Position numbers and translations under genes: made by a program
The notes under the pieces: model-generated
Databases searched by the model: none
Told to the model about the DNA's origin: nothing
Seen by the model: only the letters and a program-made list of their open reading frames with translations
Shown: piece by piece, positions 48,345 to 56,591 of the stretch
Position numbering within the stretch: position 1 is the stretch's first letter
Layout of the letters: the number at the start of each line of letters is the position of its first letter
DNA from: an uncultured Psychrobacter sp.
Lineage (GTDB): Bacteria; Pseudomonadota; Gammaproteobacteria; Pseudomonadales; Moraxellaceae
Direction of reading: 5' to 3'
Length of the DNA stretch: 64,000 bases
Assembly: GCF_947495825.1 (NCBI RefSeq)
Contig: NZ_CANMAH010000006.1
Coordinates: 1-64,000 of the forward strand

Positions 48345-50453
48345 CTAAATTGAGCCAGGAGCAGCACCATCAGGATTGATTTTTACTGAAAATATGAGTG
48401 CTGCATACTTTTGTGGGTCTAAACTTGGCACCGTACCACTGATAGCAGTAGAGCCTGCCGCTGCGCCATAAGTATTGTTTGCAGGTGAGTCGTTTGCATT
48501 GTCTACTTCAGCAAGCTTGACTGCAAAAGCAGGAGTAGTACTAGAGGTCAGTACCTGAGCTTTGTCATTAAAGCGAGCAGTAGTATCCGTTATGACCAAA
48601 TCAGTGAAATTAAAACGAGCGTCTGAAGCTTCAAAGTTATTAAACGCTGTAATTTTATAGACGATACAGTCGCCAGGCTTAGCACCGACATCAGCCTGCG
48701 TAAAGACTAGCGACGCATTAGCATCACAAGTTTCGTTTAATGCTTGTTGCTTAACCAGTTTGAGACCTTTGACGACAGTCGTGTTTTCAACAGCACGCGC
48801 ACCTGTAGAAGGAGCATCCTGCCCACCAACGACCAATGTAACTGTGGTTTTTTCGGTTGCATCAATAACAGCTTGTGTAGACTCTACTTTATAGTTGATG
48901 GTGACACTTGAGTTCGGTGCCATGCCAGTCCATGCTGCTCCGCCATTTTTAGGCACGGCTGTACTTAGATCATAATCGCCGTTACCGTCTTTTGTGACAG
49001 TATAGGTAGTATTAGCTGTGGCTGGGTTATCGTCAGCGTCGTATACCACTTCTACCGTGTTCGGTACTTGAGTGATTTGGTCATTGGCACCTTCAGTGAT
49101 GGTAAACTTAATTTCACCGAGTTGATCGCCTTCGGTCTCTCTACCTGTATTTCTGATGACAGCTGAATGTGTGATTTGTGTGGTGTCGTCAGTAGTAGTT
49201 GGAATACCTTTGGTAGTAGGTGCTGTGATGCTGACAGCACGTTGGTTTGCGACTAAGGGAGCCGCTGAGTCACTACCAGTAGTTGTGCTAACAGTACCGT
49301 CTGTGACTTCACTATCATCAGCAGCTGGATAGAAGTTGGCAGTGTTTTGCTTAGGATCAGTGCTATCTGTCGTGTCGTAGATGGTCTGATTTTCACCAAG
49401 ATTGAGGGTGACAGAAGCATGATTGATGATGTTTTTTGGGTCAGCAAGTGGTTCGGCTTGATCTTTTTGCACATCGAACGTGATTGTGGCTGTTTCACCT
49501 GGTAATAAATTTAAGAGAGTAACTCTGACACTATCGTTTGAATTACTGGTACCTTTACCTTCATTACCCGGTACGATAGTGGCATTATTACTGACACTTA
49601 AATTTGGCTGATCTGCTAAACGTAAGCCTTCTGGTAAGCCATCAAAGACAACGATGTTGTTGGCAGCAGCGGCATAAGGAGCCGTATCATCATTACGCAC
49701 CGTGACGGTATAAGTCACCTTAGAGCTTGGATCATTCAAGTTTAAGGTGCTGTTTACCTTACTGGTGATTTTAAATACCGCTACTTTAGTAATACTGTTG
49801 TCAATGTTCGTCAGTGTTGCTTTGGTGGTATCAGCATTTGTAAAGAACTCACTGGTTGCTGATAACGTTAGATTCTGTGAGTCACCGCCGACGTTTCCAG
49901 CTGTTTTTGCAGCGATCGAAATGTCAGCGCGCTCATTAGGTTTAAGAGTAATATTGGTATTTTGGAACACAGTGCCAGTAACAGTGGTCGTGCTCTTTAC
50001 AGAGTCATCTGCATTATAGATAGTGTAGGTGACATTGGTCGTGTCCAAATCGTATGAGCTGGCGTCTTGCGGGCTACCTGGAATAGTGCCACCTTGCGCC
50101 AAGTTAAGCGTATAGGTATCCTCTACGTTACCTGAGTTGGTTAAGGTATGGCTAAAAGTCACTCGACCTTTAGGTGTCACAGTCAAGCCACGGTTATAGT
50201 CATCAGCAGCGTTATCATCATCGTTTTTAGCTGTTAAGCTAAAAGCTGCACTTTGCGTGATGTTGACAGTTACTGGATTGGACTGAACAGCCGTTTGTGC
50301 AACTGTACCTATCTTATACGTCGCACTTGCTACGTTTTCAATAGTAGGAGTCGATGCAGCTGTTGATTCAGCGGCATTTGTAATATTATTTAAGCCAAAG
50401 GCTGCTACGATACCGGCTGTTAATACTGAGTATTTAAAGGTGCTGGATTTCAT
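48345..50453 (-). CDS. DUF11-repeat surface protein C1
   Basis: This 702-residue protein has a signal peptide (MKSSTFKYSVLTAGIVAAFG, cleavage about 28). The start at 50453 is chosen for AGGAG 9 bases upstream; the frame stays open to 50495. The N-terminal module (NVASATYKIG; VTFSHTLTNSGNVEDTYTLN) is shared with C2 and in part with D. Repeated DUF11-type Ig-like domains follow (TYTVTVRNDDTAPYAAAANN; LPEGLRLADQPNLSV). The C-terminal module has LKLVKQQALNETC and KPGDCIVYKITAFN and ends near IFSVKINPDG. It has very little Cys apart from that pair. It is the third gene of the first cassette, 47 bases after B1. Confidence 0.82.
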   Translation of the reverse strand: MKSSTFKYSVLTAGIVAAFGLNNITNAAESTAASTPTIENVASATYKIGTVAQTAVQSNPVTVNITQSAAFSLTAKNDDDNAADDYNRGLTVTPKGRVTFSHTLTNSGNVEDTYTLNLAQGGTIPGSPQDASSYDLDTTNVTYTIYNADDSVKSTTTVTGTVFQNTNITLKPNERADISIAAKTAGNVGGDSQNLTLSATSEFFTNADTTKATLTNIDNSITKVAVFKITSKVNSTLNLNDPSSKVTYTVTVRNDDTAPYAAAANNIVVFDGLPEGLRLADQPNLSVSNNATIVPGNEGKGTSNSNDSVRVTLLNLLPGETATITFDVQKDQAEPLADPKNIINHASVTLNLGENQTIYDTTDSTDPKQNTANFYPAADDSEVTDGTVSTTTGSDSAAPLVANQRAVSITAPTTKGIPTTTDDTTQITHSAVIRNTGRETEGDQLGEIKFTITEGANDQITQVPNTVEVVYDADDNPATANTTYTVTKDGNGDYDLSTAVPKNGGAAWTGMAPNSSVTINYKVESTQAVIDATEKTTVTLVVGGQDAPSTGARAVENTTVVKGLKLVKQQALNETCDANASLVFTQADVGAKPGDCIVYKITAFNNFEASDARFNFTDLVITDTTARFNDKAQVLTSSTTPAFAVKLAEVDNANDSPANNTYGAAAGSTAISGTVPSLDPQKYAALIFSVKINPDGAAPGSI

Positions 50454-50500
50454 CCAGTGATGCTCCTGTGTAAGTAAATGAATAGCTAAGGTCAAAAGGT

Positions 50501-50965
50501 TTAGTTAACAGTCGTGTTAAGTGATACATCCGCCGATTTGTTCGCAGGAAGTAGTTTAATATTCCAGCGCAAGGCTTTGTATTCAGATAGTGGAACTTTA
50601 ACGATTTTGCCGTCTACTTTGCGCATGAGCGGCATATCAGCATAGTTTTTGCCATCGATAGTCGCTTGTGCACTGTTTGGTTTTGCCTCACCAGTAAATA
50701 CCATGTTGGTAGGGATGGGGAGAGTCACAGCGACATCATTGATAGACTGATCAATAACGTTAGTGTAAGTGGCGCGATACTGTATCGTTTCACCTTTTTG
50801 AGCATTCGATGCTGCGATGTAACTGACTTTACCATCAGCGGTTTTTACGATTTTATTGGCCTGTAGCTGCATTTTTAGAGCATCTGCTGCATACGATATA
50901 TTGATTAAGCATGCAGACACTGTAGTGGCAATAAGCGCATGACGTAAAAATTGAAATGATTTCAT
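50501..50965 (-). CDS. Single-domain DUF11-like secreted protein B1
   Basis: This 154-residue protein has a signal peptide (about 1-26, ending NISYAA) and one DUF11-like Ig domain (KGETIQYRATYTNVIDQSIN; VAVTLPIPTNMVFTGEAKPN; then KVPLSEYKALRWNIKLLPAN). There is no Cys in the mature part. It is about 80% identical by eye to B2 at 55748 in the mature region, which is much closer than the A or C copies are to each other. It sits 47 bases before C1 and should be co-translated with it. A structural subunit or chaperone role is possible; neither is shown. Confidence 0.82.
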   Translation of the reverse strand: MKSFQFLRHALIATTVSACLINISYAADALKMQLQANKIVKTADGKVSYIAASNAQKGETIQYRATYTNVIDQSINDVAVTLPIPTNMVFTGEAKPNSAQATIDGKNYADMPLMRKVDGKIVKVPLSEYKALRWNIKLLPANKSADVSLNTTVN

Positions 50966-51105
50966 ATCATATTCCTCATTTGGATAATCTTTACATGCAA
51001 TATCCTTGCCAACTTTAAAAACACGAATAAAAACAAATGTTTGCTCTAAAAATTCTCGACTTTCTTTGTATTTTCATTCTCACAAAAAACACGCAAATAA
51101 TCACC

Positions 51106-51138
51106 AAAGAACCGATAAACGACGTTTATCGGTTCTTT
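51106..51138 (-). terminator. Strong intercistronic hairpin between A1 and B1
   Basis: A 15-bp perfect stem with a 3-base loop (AAAGAACCGATAAAC with GTTTATCGGTTCTTT) lies about 70 bases past the A1 stop. The U-rich part is inside the stem, so it may act as a terminator, an attenuator or a stability element. Confidence 0.65.
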
Positions 51139-51208
51139 AATGGATATAAGAGAATATTTAAAGAGTTGAGACTTTAGACTTCTAAGAAACAAGTCGATAT
51201 AAGTTCAT

Positions 51209-53305
51209 TTAGGGGGCTGTGTTTCTGGTGCCATATTTAGTGTTGAAATACAAAGTAGCTTTGGTCGGCTTTGTTGAAGATGCAGACGTTTTTAACAAAT
51301 TAAAACTATCAGATATGATGGTCCCATTTTGGCCGATAGGCGCTGATGTATTGGTGCTTTTAAATACTGATGAAGGGTTTCCTAAAGGTTTGGGTAGATT
51401 AAAGACCGACTCAACAGGGGAGCGTTGTATAGAGTCGCTAATGCTAACTTCACTCAAGTCCACATGACCGCGATTATAGGCTTCTAACTTATAAGCAATA
51501 CAGTTACCTGGCTTGACATCATTTGCAGGATTGGTGCTAAAGCCCGTCGTTGGTTGATTGGTAGTGGCAACATTGGGATAGCTGAGCGTGCTATCACAAG
51601 TATGCACATATTGAAACTTTCTAAGTACCAGGGCGGTGTTGTCTGCTTTTACTTCACCAAAATCAAGGTTACGGGTGACAGTACCAGAGCTGTTTTTTTC
51701 AGTTTTATAATTATAGACATTAGCGACAAGCGTAACTTCTTGAGTATTAACAGTCGTATCTTCGCTATATTCCCAAGGGTTTGGTTCAGTTTGGATCAGA
51801 CAGACCTTTGATCTACCTACAAGCGCATTTTGACTGACATTGAAACTGTATCTACCTATGCTGGCAGCTGCACTTGAAACAGTTTGAGGGTTAGGTGAAG
51901 TCGATACGATATTGTTACCACTGCAATCAGTAAGTCTAATCTGTAAACCACTAGCAAAAATCCCTGATTCATTGCTATCAAATATACCATTGTAGTAGTT
52001 GTTGTTACTTGTAAAAGTAGACGAGATATCTTGCTTAGTACTGGCGTTAGCAGTGATACCACCGTTGTCATTAAAGACGATACCTGCAAAGGTATAATTA
52101 AATGGCGCAGTAGCAGATTGGCTATTGGTAATAGTACAGGTAATCTCATCCCCATAAGTGGCGTTGGCAATAGTAAATGAGCGGGTTTTAGCACTGGCGT
52201 TATAAGTCATCGCAGTCGTAGGCATTATGGTCGTACTGCCATTTGTCGCGTTGTTACAAGTGTAAGCGGCATCATAATTAATGATATCGCCGTTGTTTTG
52301 ATTGTTCGTCACGCGCTCAGTAACCGTATAGGTCGTATTGGTCGCAAGCTCTACTACGCCGCTATTGTCATTAGTCACGACTTGTCCTGTACCAGTCGTT
52401 TCAAACGTTTTTAATGACGTCGTACTATTACTGATATTGATTGCAAACTGATCGCGATTAACATTAGAGTCATTAACCCGATTATCATTGAGTTGCTTTT
52501 TTACGATTATCTTAGGAGGAGCAAGACAGAAATAAAAGTCCGAATAACCAATAGCATGAGGGCTATTTCTTTGCGTGAACGTATTGCTATGCTTTAGATT
52601 GAGAAGAGCATCAGCAATGTTATAATTCCAAGCCGCATCAATAGTACATTCTCCACTACCACAGTTCAGTCCTTCACGAGCTCTTACGATATCATTAGCA
52701 GTATTGATAGTGTGGAAGTTAGCATTAGCAGTTAGTTGTCCTTTATTAGCAGAGACATCGACTTGTTCAATATAGGGCACTTGACCAGAGCTGCCAGTTG
52801 AATCCAAATCCTGTATTTTGTAGCCCATTTTACTTACTGGACGATTGATACTGATATCCAAATTATGATTGGTTCTGGTAGTAGGGGAGTTGTGAATTAA
52901 ATTGATCGCTGATGTAGTAGCACCATTGATAGATCCATAAAAAGGAGGCGTACCGCCATAGTTACTATTTAAATCCAAAAGCAGCGGAAAATTAATCAAA
53001 AAAGTCTTATTACCAGATGGCTCTACAAAGGTAAAAGTATTAGAGGGATTGCCTGTTGACCAATTAAGGGTTTGCGAATTAATCGGGCTATATGCTGGTG
53101 GATTTGCGCCAATGTAATACATTTTATGGGTGGCGGGGCAACTGCCTACTGCCGAGCTTGGAGTGGCTGCTGGCAAAAATGGGTTGGCAAGTACGTTTTG
53201 ACTATGTGTGCTTAATCCTATAAACAACATAGTAGATGTCGTCAAACCAAGCGCTATCCGAGCGTTTATATATGCTTTATACATAGGGTGGCTGCTTTTT
53301 TGCAT
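51209..53305 (-). CDS. Large adhesin-like surface protein A1
   Basis: This 698-residue protein has a signal peptide (about 1-40, ending NVLA). Its N-terminal domain carries SCPATHKMYYIGANPPAY and MGYKIQDLDST, closely matched in A2. A prealbumin-like/SpaA-type domain follows (KKQLNDNRVNDSNVNRDQF; TYTVTERVTNNQNNGDIINY; ATYGDEITCTITNSQ). An SdrD-B-like domain comes next (FAGIVFNDNGG; GIFDSNESGIFASGLQIRL). The C-terminal module is shared with the C proteins (VLRKFQYVHTC; VKPGNCIAYKLEAYN) and ends at LYFNTKYG. Several Cys pairs suggest disulfides. No LPXTG or other sorting signal is present. It follows a terminator and starts the second transcription unit of the block. Confidence 0.8.
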   Translation of the reverse strand: MQKSSHPMYKAYINARIALGLTTSTMLFIGLSTHSQNVLANPFLPAATPSSAVGSCPATHKMYYIGANPPAYSPINSQTLNWSTGNPSNTFTFVEPSGNKTFLINFPLLLDLNSNYGGTPPFYGSINGATTSAINLIHNSPTTRTNHNLDISINRPVSKMGYKIQDLDSTGSSGQVPYIEQVDVSANKGQLTANANFHTINTANDIVRAREGLNCGSGECTIDAAWNYNIADALLNLKHSNTFTQRNSPHAIGYSDFYFCLAPPKIIVKKQLNDNRVNDSNVNRDQFAINISNSTTSLKTFETTGTGQVVTNDNSGVVELATNTTYTVTERVTNNQNNGDIINYDAAYTCNNATNGSTTIMPTTAMTYNASAKTRSFTIANATYGDEITCTITNSQSATAPFNYTFAGIVFNDNGGITANASTKQDISSTFTSNNNYYNGIFDSNESGIFASGLQIRLTDCSGNNIVSTSPNPQTVSSAAASIGRYSFNVSQNALVGRSKVCLIQTEPNPWEYSEDTTVNTQEVTLVANVYNYKTEKNSSGTVTRNLDFGEVKADNTALVLRKFQYVHTCDSTLSYPNVATTNQPTTGFSTNPANDVKPGNCIAYKLEAYNRGHVDLSEVSISDSIQRSPVESVFNLPKPLGNPSSVFKSTNTSAPIGQNGTIISDSFNLLKTSASSTKPTKATLYFNTKYGTRNTAP

Positions 53306-53667
53306 CTTATTCTCTCGAGGCTAAATTTACTTTGGACATCGCAATGTTGAATGGACAAAGTATTTGTGTCGTAAACGGTAGATTGTCAAAGGCAAAAAGT
53401 CGCCAAATTCAAATAGACCATGCAAAATATATGCCACTAAATAAATATCGATCTAGCTCGTTACTATTAGAATAAAACGCTCGAATAAATCTGAAGCTTT
53501 TATCCTAAAAAGATGAGGGTTGATTAGGTATAAAGGTATGAATGTGAGTGCTGAACAGAGCTAGTAAGATGTTAAGCTTGAAAACAGAAATTAAAAAAGT
53601 CTTCCTTAACCAGAGATTAGGGAAGACTTCGTAAACTTTAAATATCGTACAGAAAACCGGGCTAAGA
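53306..53667. other. Intergenic region between the two cassettes
   Basis: This 362-base gap lies between C2 and A1. It holds the C2 terminator at 53597-53629 and, beyond it, space for an A1 promoter. I see no small gene in it. Confidence 0.5.
53597..53629 (-). terminator. Intrinsic terminator after C2
   Basis: A 13-bp stem with one G-T pair (AAGTCTTCCCTAA with TTAAGGAAGACTT on the minus strand) is followed by TTTT. It separates the first-transcribed cassette from the next. Confidence 0.85.
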
Positions 53668-55704
53668 TTAATTAGTACCTGTTTGAGAGATCTTCGCAGA
53701 GAAGTAGATAGTACCTGTCTCACTTGCTGCTAGGCTACCGAACGTGCCTACCAAGTTTGGCGCATTATAAGTTGCTGTAGCTGCAGGTGAGCTGCCTGAA
53801 GTTTCAGACGTAAAGTCGCCTTCGTAGATAATCTTAGGTGTCTCTAACGTATCTGTTACGGTAAGACCGTTAATCACTTTTGTCGTATCGGAAAAAGTAT
53901 TCTCGGCAGTAATTTTATAATAAACGCAGTTGCCTGGTTTGGCTTCACCACCACTAATAGAGTCAGTTGTCCAGCTAAGTGTGCTCAAATCTGCTTTACA
54001 AGCGGCTACTGCTTGATACTTGAGTAGATTGACTCCTTTCATAGTAGTAGTCGAGCTTACACTGGTGTTAGCAGGTGCAGGAGTACCGGCGACTGGACCT
54101 TGTGGTAGTACAGTAATAGCCATCGTTTCAGAGTCATCGATATTGTTGGTGCCACCTGTAAGATTGCTGCCTGAACCATTTGTATTTACTTTTACACCGA
54201 TTTTCACAAAATCATCGGGTGCTAGACCAGACTTGGCTGCTTCATTAAGATCATACCCATTAGCCGTTTTGGTCAAAATAGTTTCGCCACTATCATAGCT
54301 ACCATTATCATTAGCATCAACGAACACTTCTGCTTCATTAATAGTGATGCTGTCATCATTAGCAGTCGGGACAATTGTAAAATAGACTTTGTCTGTATCA
54401 GCAGCTTCGACTATATCTGTACCTTTATTGGTAATAGTATAGATATAAGTATTGTTTTGGCTGATGAGGGCAACTTCTTTGTCTAGAGTGTTGCTTTCAA
54501 TCGCGAGGTTACGGGTCTGGCTACTGGTGGTAATAGTAGCGTTAGAGTTGTTATCTTTACCTTTGTAATTAGTAGCAGTGGTATCTTCATAGGTTGTTTC
54601 AGTAACACCACCTGCCGAATCACCTGAGCTATCAACAAGATCATAAGAACCATTACCATCAACATCATCTTCAACGAGTGCATAGTTGGTGATATTGGTG
54701 CCAGTAGCCGGCGTAGTCGTATCTTTCTTTGCACGGAAAGTAACGGTGATGGTTTCATTCATTTTGATATCTTGACCAATAACAGTTATCTCTTTGCCAT
54801 TGGTTGAAATATTTGCATCCTTAGCTGTACTTGTACCAGACGCGACTACGGTAGGCGCTATATAATTGTCTTCTCCAGACTTTATAGCCACCAAACCATT
54901 AGGTAAGGCGTCAGTAATTCTTACTGCTGTACCATTGATATTACCTTCGTTTTTTACAGTAATTTTATAGTCAACATAGGCGCCGGCATTATTGGTATCG
55001 AATGTTTTATTGCCAAGGTTGGTGGTCGCAGATTTGGTAATGGCGTAGACAGGAGTGGTTGTAATAGCGTTATTGGTGTTGGTCGCTTTTTTATCTGCTG
55101 CCGTCTGACCTTTATCTGTAAGATATTTACTAGTCGCTGTAACGGTAAAGGATGTGTCATTACCGATAACGCGATCAGAGCTCGTGGTCGCAATAATAGT
55201 AATGTCAGCAGTTTGGCTTGGCTTAAGCGTTATCGTCCCACCAATTGCAATGGTCTCAGAGTTACCGACATTGGTATTGCCTTCTTTTATTTGATATTTG
55301 ATGGCAGCGCTAGCAGGCAAGCTGTTTGACGGATTCGCCAAACTAATAGTATAGGTATCAGAGATGTTACCATCGTTACTGAGCGTATGATTGAAGTCTA
55401 CAGAAGAACCAGCGGCAGGATTGATAGCCACGTCTTCGTTTAGGTCATCACCAATGTTACCATCATCATTTTTAGCAACTAAGCTAAATGCACCCGTTTC
55501 AGTCACGTTGACGATGACTTCATTCGACTCCGCTGTTTGTTGATTGGAATTGTCTGCGACTGTATAAGTAGCTGTTGCCTTGTTCGCCACCGAAAAAGCA
55601 TCCTTCTCGTCATATACTACCTCAGCCGCATTTGCAGCAGTCATACTCATGGCGGCTACGATGCCAGCTGTTAATACTGAATGTTTGAATATATTAGTTC
55701 TCAT
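53668..55704 (-). CDS. DUF11-repeat surface protein C2
   Basis: This 678-residue protein has a signal peptide (MRTNIFKHSVLTAGIVAAMS, cleavage about 27) and AGGAG before the ATG. The order of parts matches C1: N-terminal module (NKATATYTVADN; VDFNHTLSNDGNISDTYTIS), DUF11 domains (YKITVKNEGNINGTAVRITD; LPNGL), calcium-type Asp loops (DVDGNGSYDLVDSSGD; VDANDNGSYDSGE) and the C-terminal module (NLLKYQAVAAC; KPGNCVYYKITAEN) ending IYFSAKISQTGTN. Identity to C1 is limited outside these anchors. It lies 43 bases after B2 and is ended by a terminator. Confidence 0.82.
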   Translation of the reverse strand: MRTNIFKHSVLTAGIVAAMSMTAANAAEVVYDEKDAFSVANKATATYTVADNSNQQTAESNEVIVNVTETGAFSLVAKNDDGNIGDDLNEDVAINPAAGSSVDFNHTLSNDGNISDTYTISLANPSNSLPASAAIKYQIKEGNTNVGNSETIAIGGTITLKPSQTADITIIATTSSDRVIGNDTSFTVTATSKYLTDKGQTAADKKATNTNNAITTTPVYAITKSATTNLGNKTFDTNNAGAYVDYKITVKNEGNINGTAVRITDALPNGLVAIKSGEDNYIAPTVVASGTSTAKDANISTNGKEITVIGQDIKMNETITVTFRAKKDTTTPATGTNITNYALVEDDVDGNGSYDLVDSSGDSAGGVTETTYEDTTATNYKGKDNNSNATITTSSQTRNLAIESNTLDKEVALISQNNTYIYTITNKGTDIVEAADTDKVYFTIVPTANDDSITINEAEVFVDANDNGSYDSGETILTKTANGYDLNEAAKSGLAPDDFVKIGVKVNTNGSGSNLTGGTNNIDDSETMAITVLPQGPVAGTPAPANTSVSSTTTMKGVNLLKYQAVAACKADLSTLSWTTDSISGGEAKPGNCVYYKITAENTFSDTTKVINGLTVTDTLETPKIIYEGDFTSETSGSSPAATATYNAPNLVGTFGSLAASETGTIYFSAKISQTGTN

Positions 55705-55747
55705 ATGATAACTCTCCTAAAAGTACTGCAAAAAGTGGTTAAAATTA

Positions 55748-56218
55748 TTAATTGATAACAGTATTAAGGGACACGTCTGCTAGTTTGTTTGCTGGGAGCC
55801 ATTTAATGTTCCAGCGCAGCGCTTTATATTCGGTCAATGGAACCTTGACGACTTTGCCATTTACTTTGCGCATCAGAGGCATATCTGCATAGTTTTTACC
55901 ATCAATAGTTGCTTGAGCACTTTTTGGCTTTGCTTCACCAGTAAAGGTCATGTTGGCAGGTATAGGCAGAGTCACAGCGACATCACTAATCGGTTGATTA
56001 ATCGTATTGGTATAGGTTGCCCGGTACTGTACTGTCTCACCTGACTGAGCGTTTGATGCAACGACATAACGAGCTTTACCGTCGGCGTTTTTTATAATTT
56101 TATTGGCTTGTAGTTCCATCTTTAAAGCGTCTGTCGCTTGAGCGCTATGAAAACAAGCTATAGATGCTATCGTGGTTGTCATTATTATTTTTAGGTAATG
56201 TTTAGCTGTCATGATCAT
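55748..56218 (-). CDS. Single-domain DUF11-like secreted protein B2
   Basis: This 156-residue protein is a close copy of B1: signal peptide (about 1-29, ending SAQA), then DALKMELQANKII, QYRATYTNTINQ, VAVTLPIPANMTFTGEAKPK and a matching end (KWLPANKLADVSLNTVIN). The ATG at 56218 is chosen because GAGGAG lies 6 bases upstream; the TTG at 56236 would overlap that site. The mature part has no Cys. It sits 43 bases before C2. The high identity of the B pair points to recent duplication, gene conversion or strong constraint. Confidence 0.82.
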   Translation of the reverse strand: MIMTAKHYLKIIMTTTIASIACFHSAQATDALKMELQANKIIKNADGKARYVVASNAQSGETVQYRATYTNTINQPISDVAVTLPIPANMTFTGEAKPKSAQATIDGKNYADMPLMRKVNGKVVKVPLTEYKALRWNIKWLPANKLADVSLNTVIN

Positions 56219-56591
56219 AATTAACTCCTCTCTCAATTTATTAATTGGGCGGTGTAAAAGTCTAAATATAGAATGGATCTAACTTCTTTAAAGAAAGCTA
56301 ACTAGCCTTGTACGTTTCTAAAGACAAAAGATATACGTACATCTTATGTTGTAAAATGTATATTTATATTAATAAGACTCGTTAAGTATTGTTATATAGC
56401 TGATGGAGAATATAAACGGAAATTACCCATAATGCGTCCGAAATCAGATGGATGGAGTTTTGGACTTGTTAAGCGGTAATGGCTAAAATCCAGCCTTGTT
56501 TAAGTATTTATTATCAGTTCTACATTTATAGTCTTTTAACTAAAATGATAAAAATGATAAATCTGACTGAGTTAAATATAGATGTTGCAAA
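56219..56591. other. Intergenic region between A2 and B2
   Basis: This 373-base gap has a 12-bp palindrome TTCTTTAAAGAA (56284-56295) about 65 bases upstream of B2, possibly an operator or chance. Unlike the matching A1-B1 gap, no strong hairpin is seen. Confidence 0.45.
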
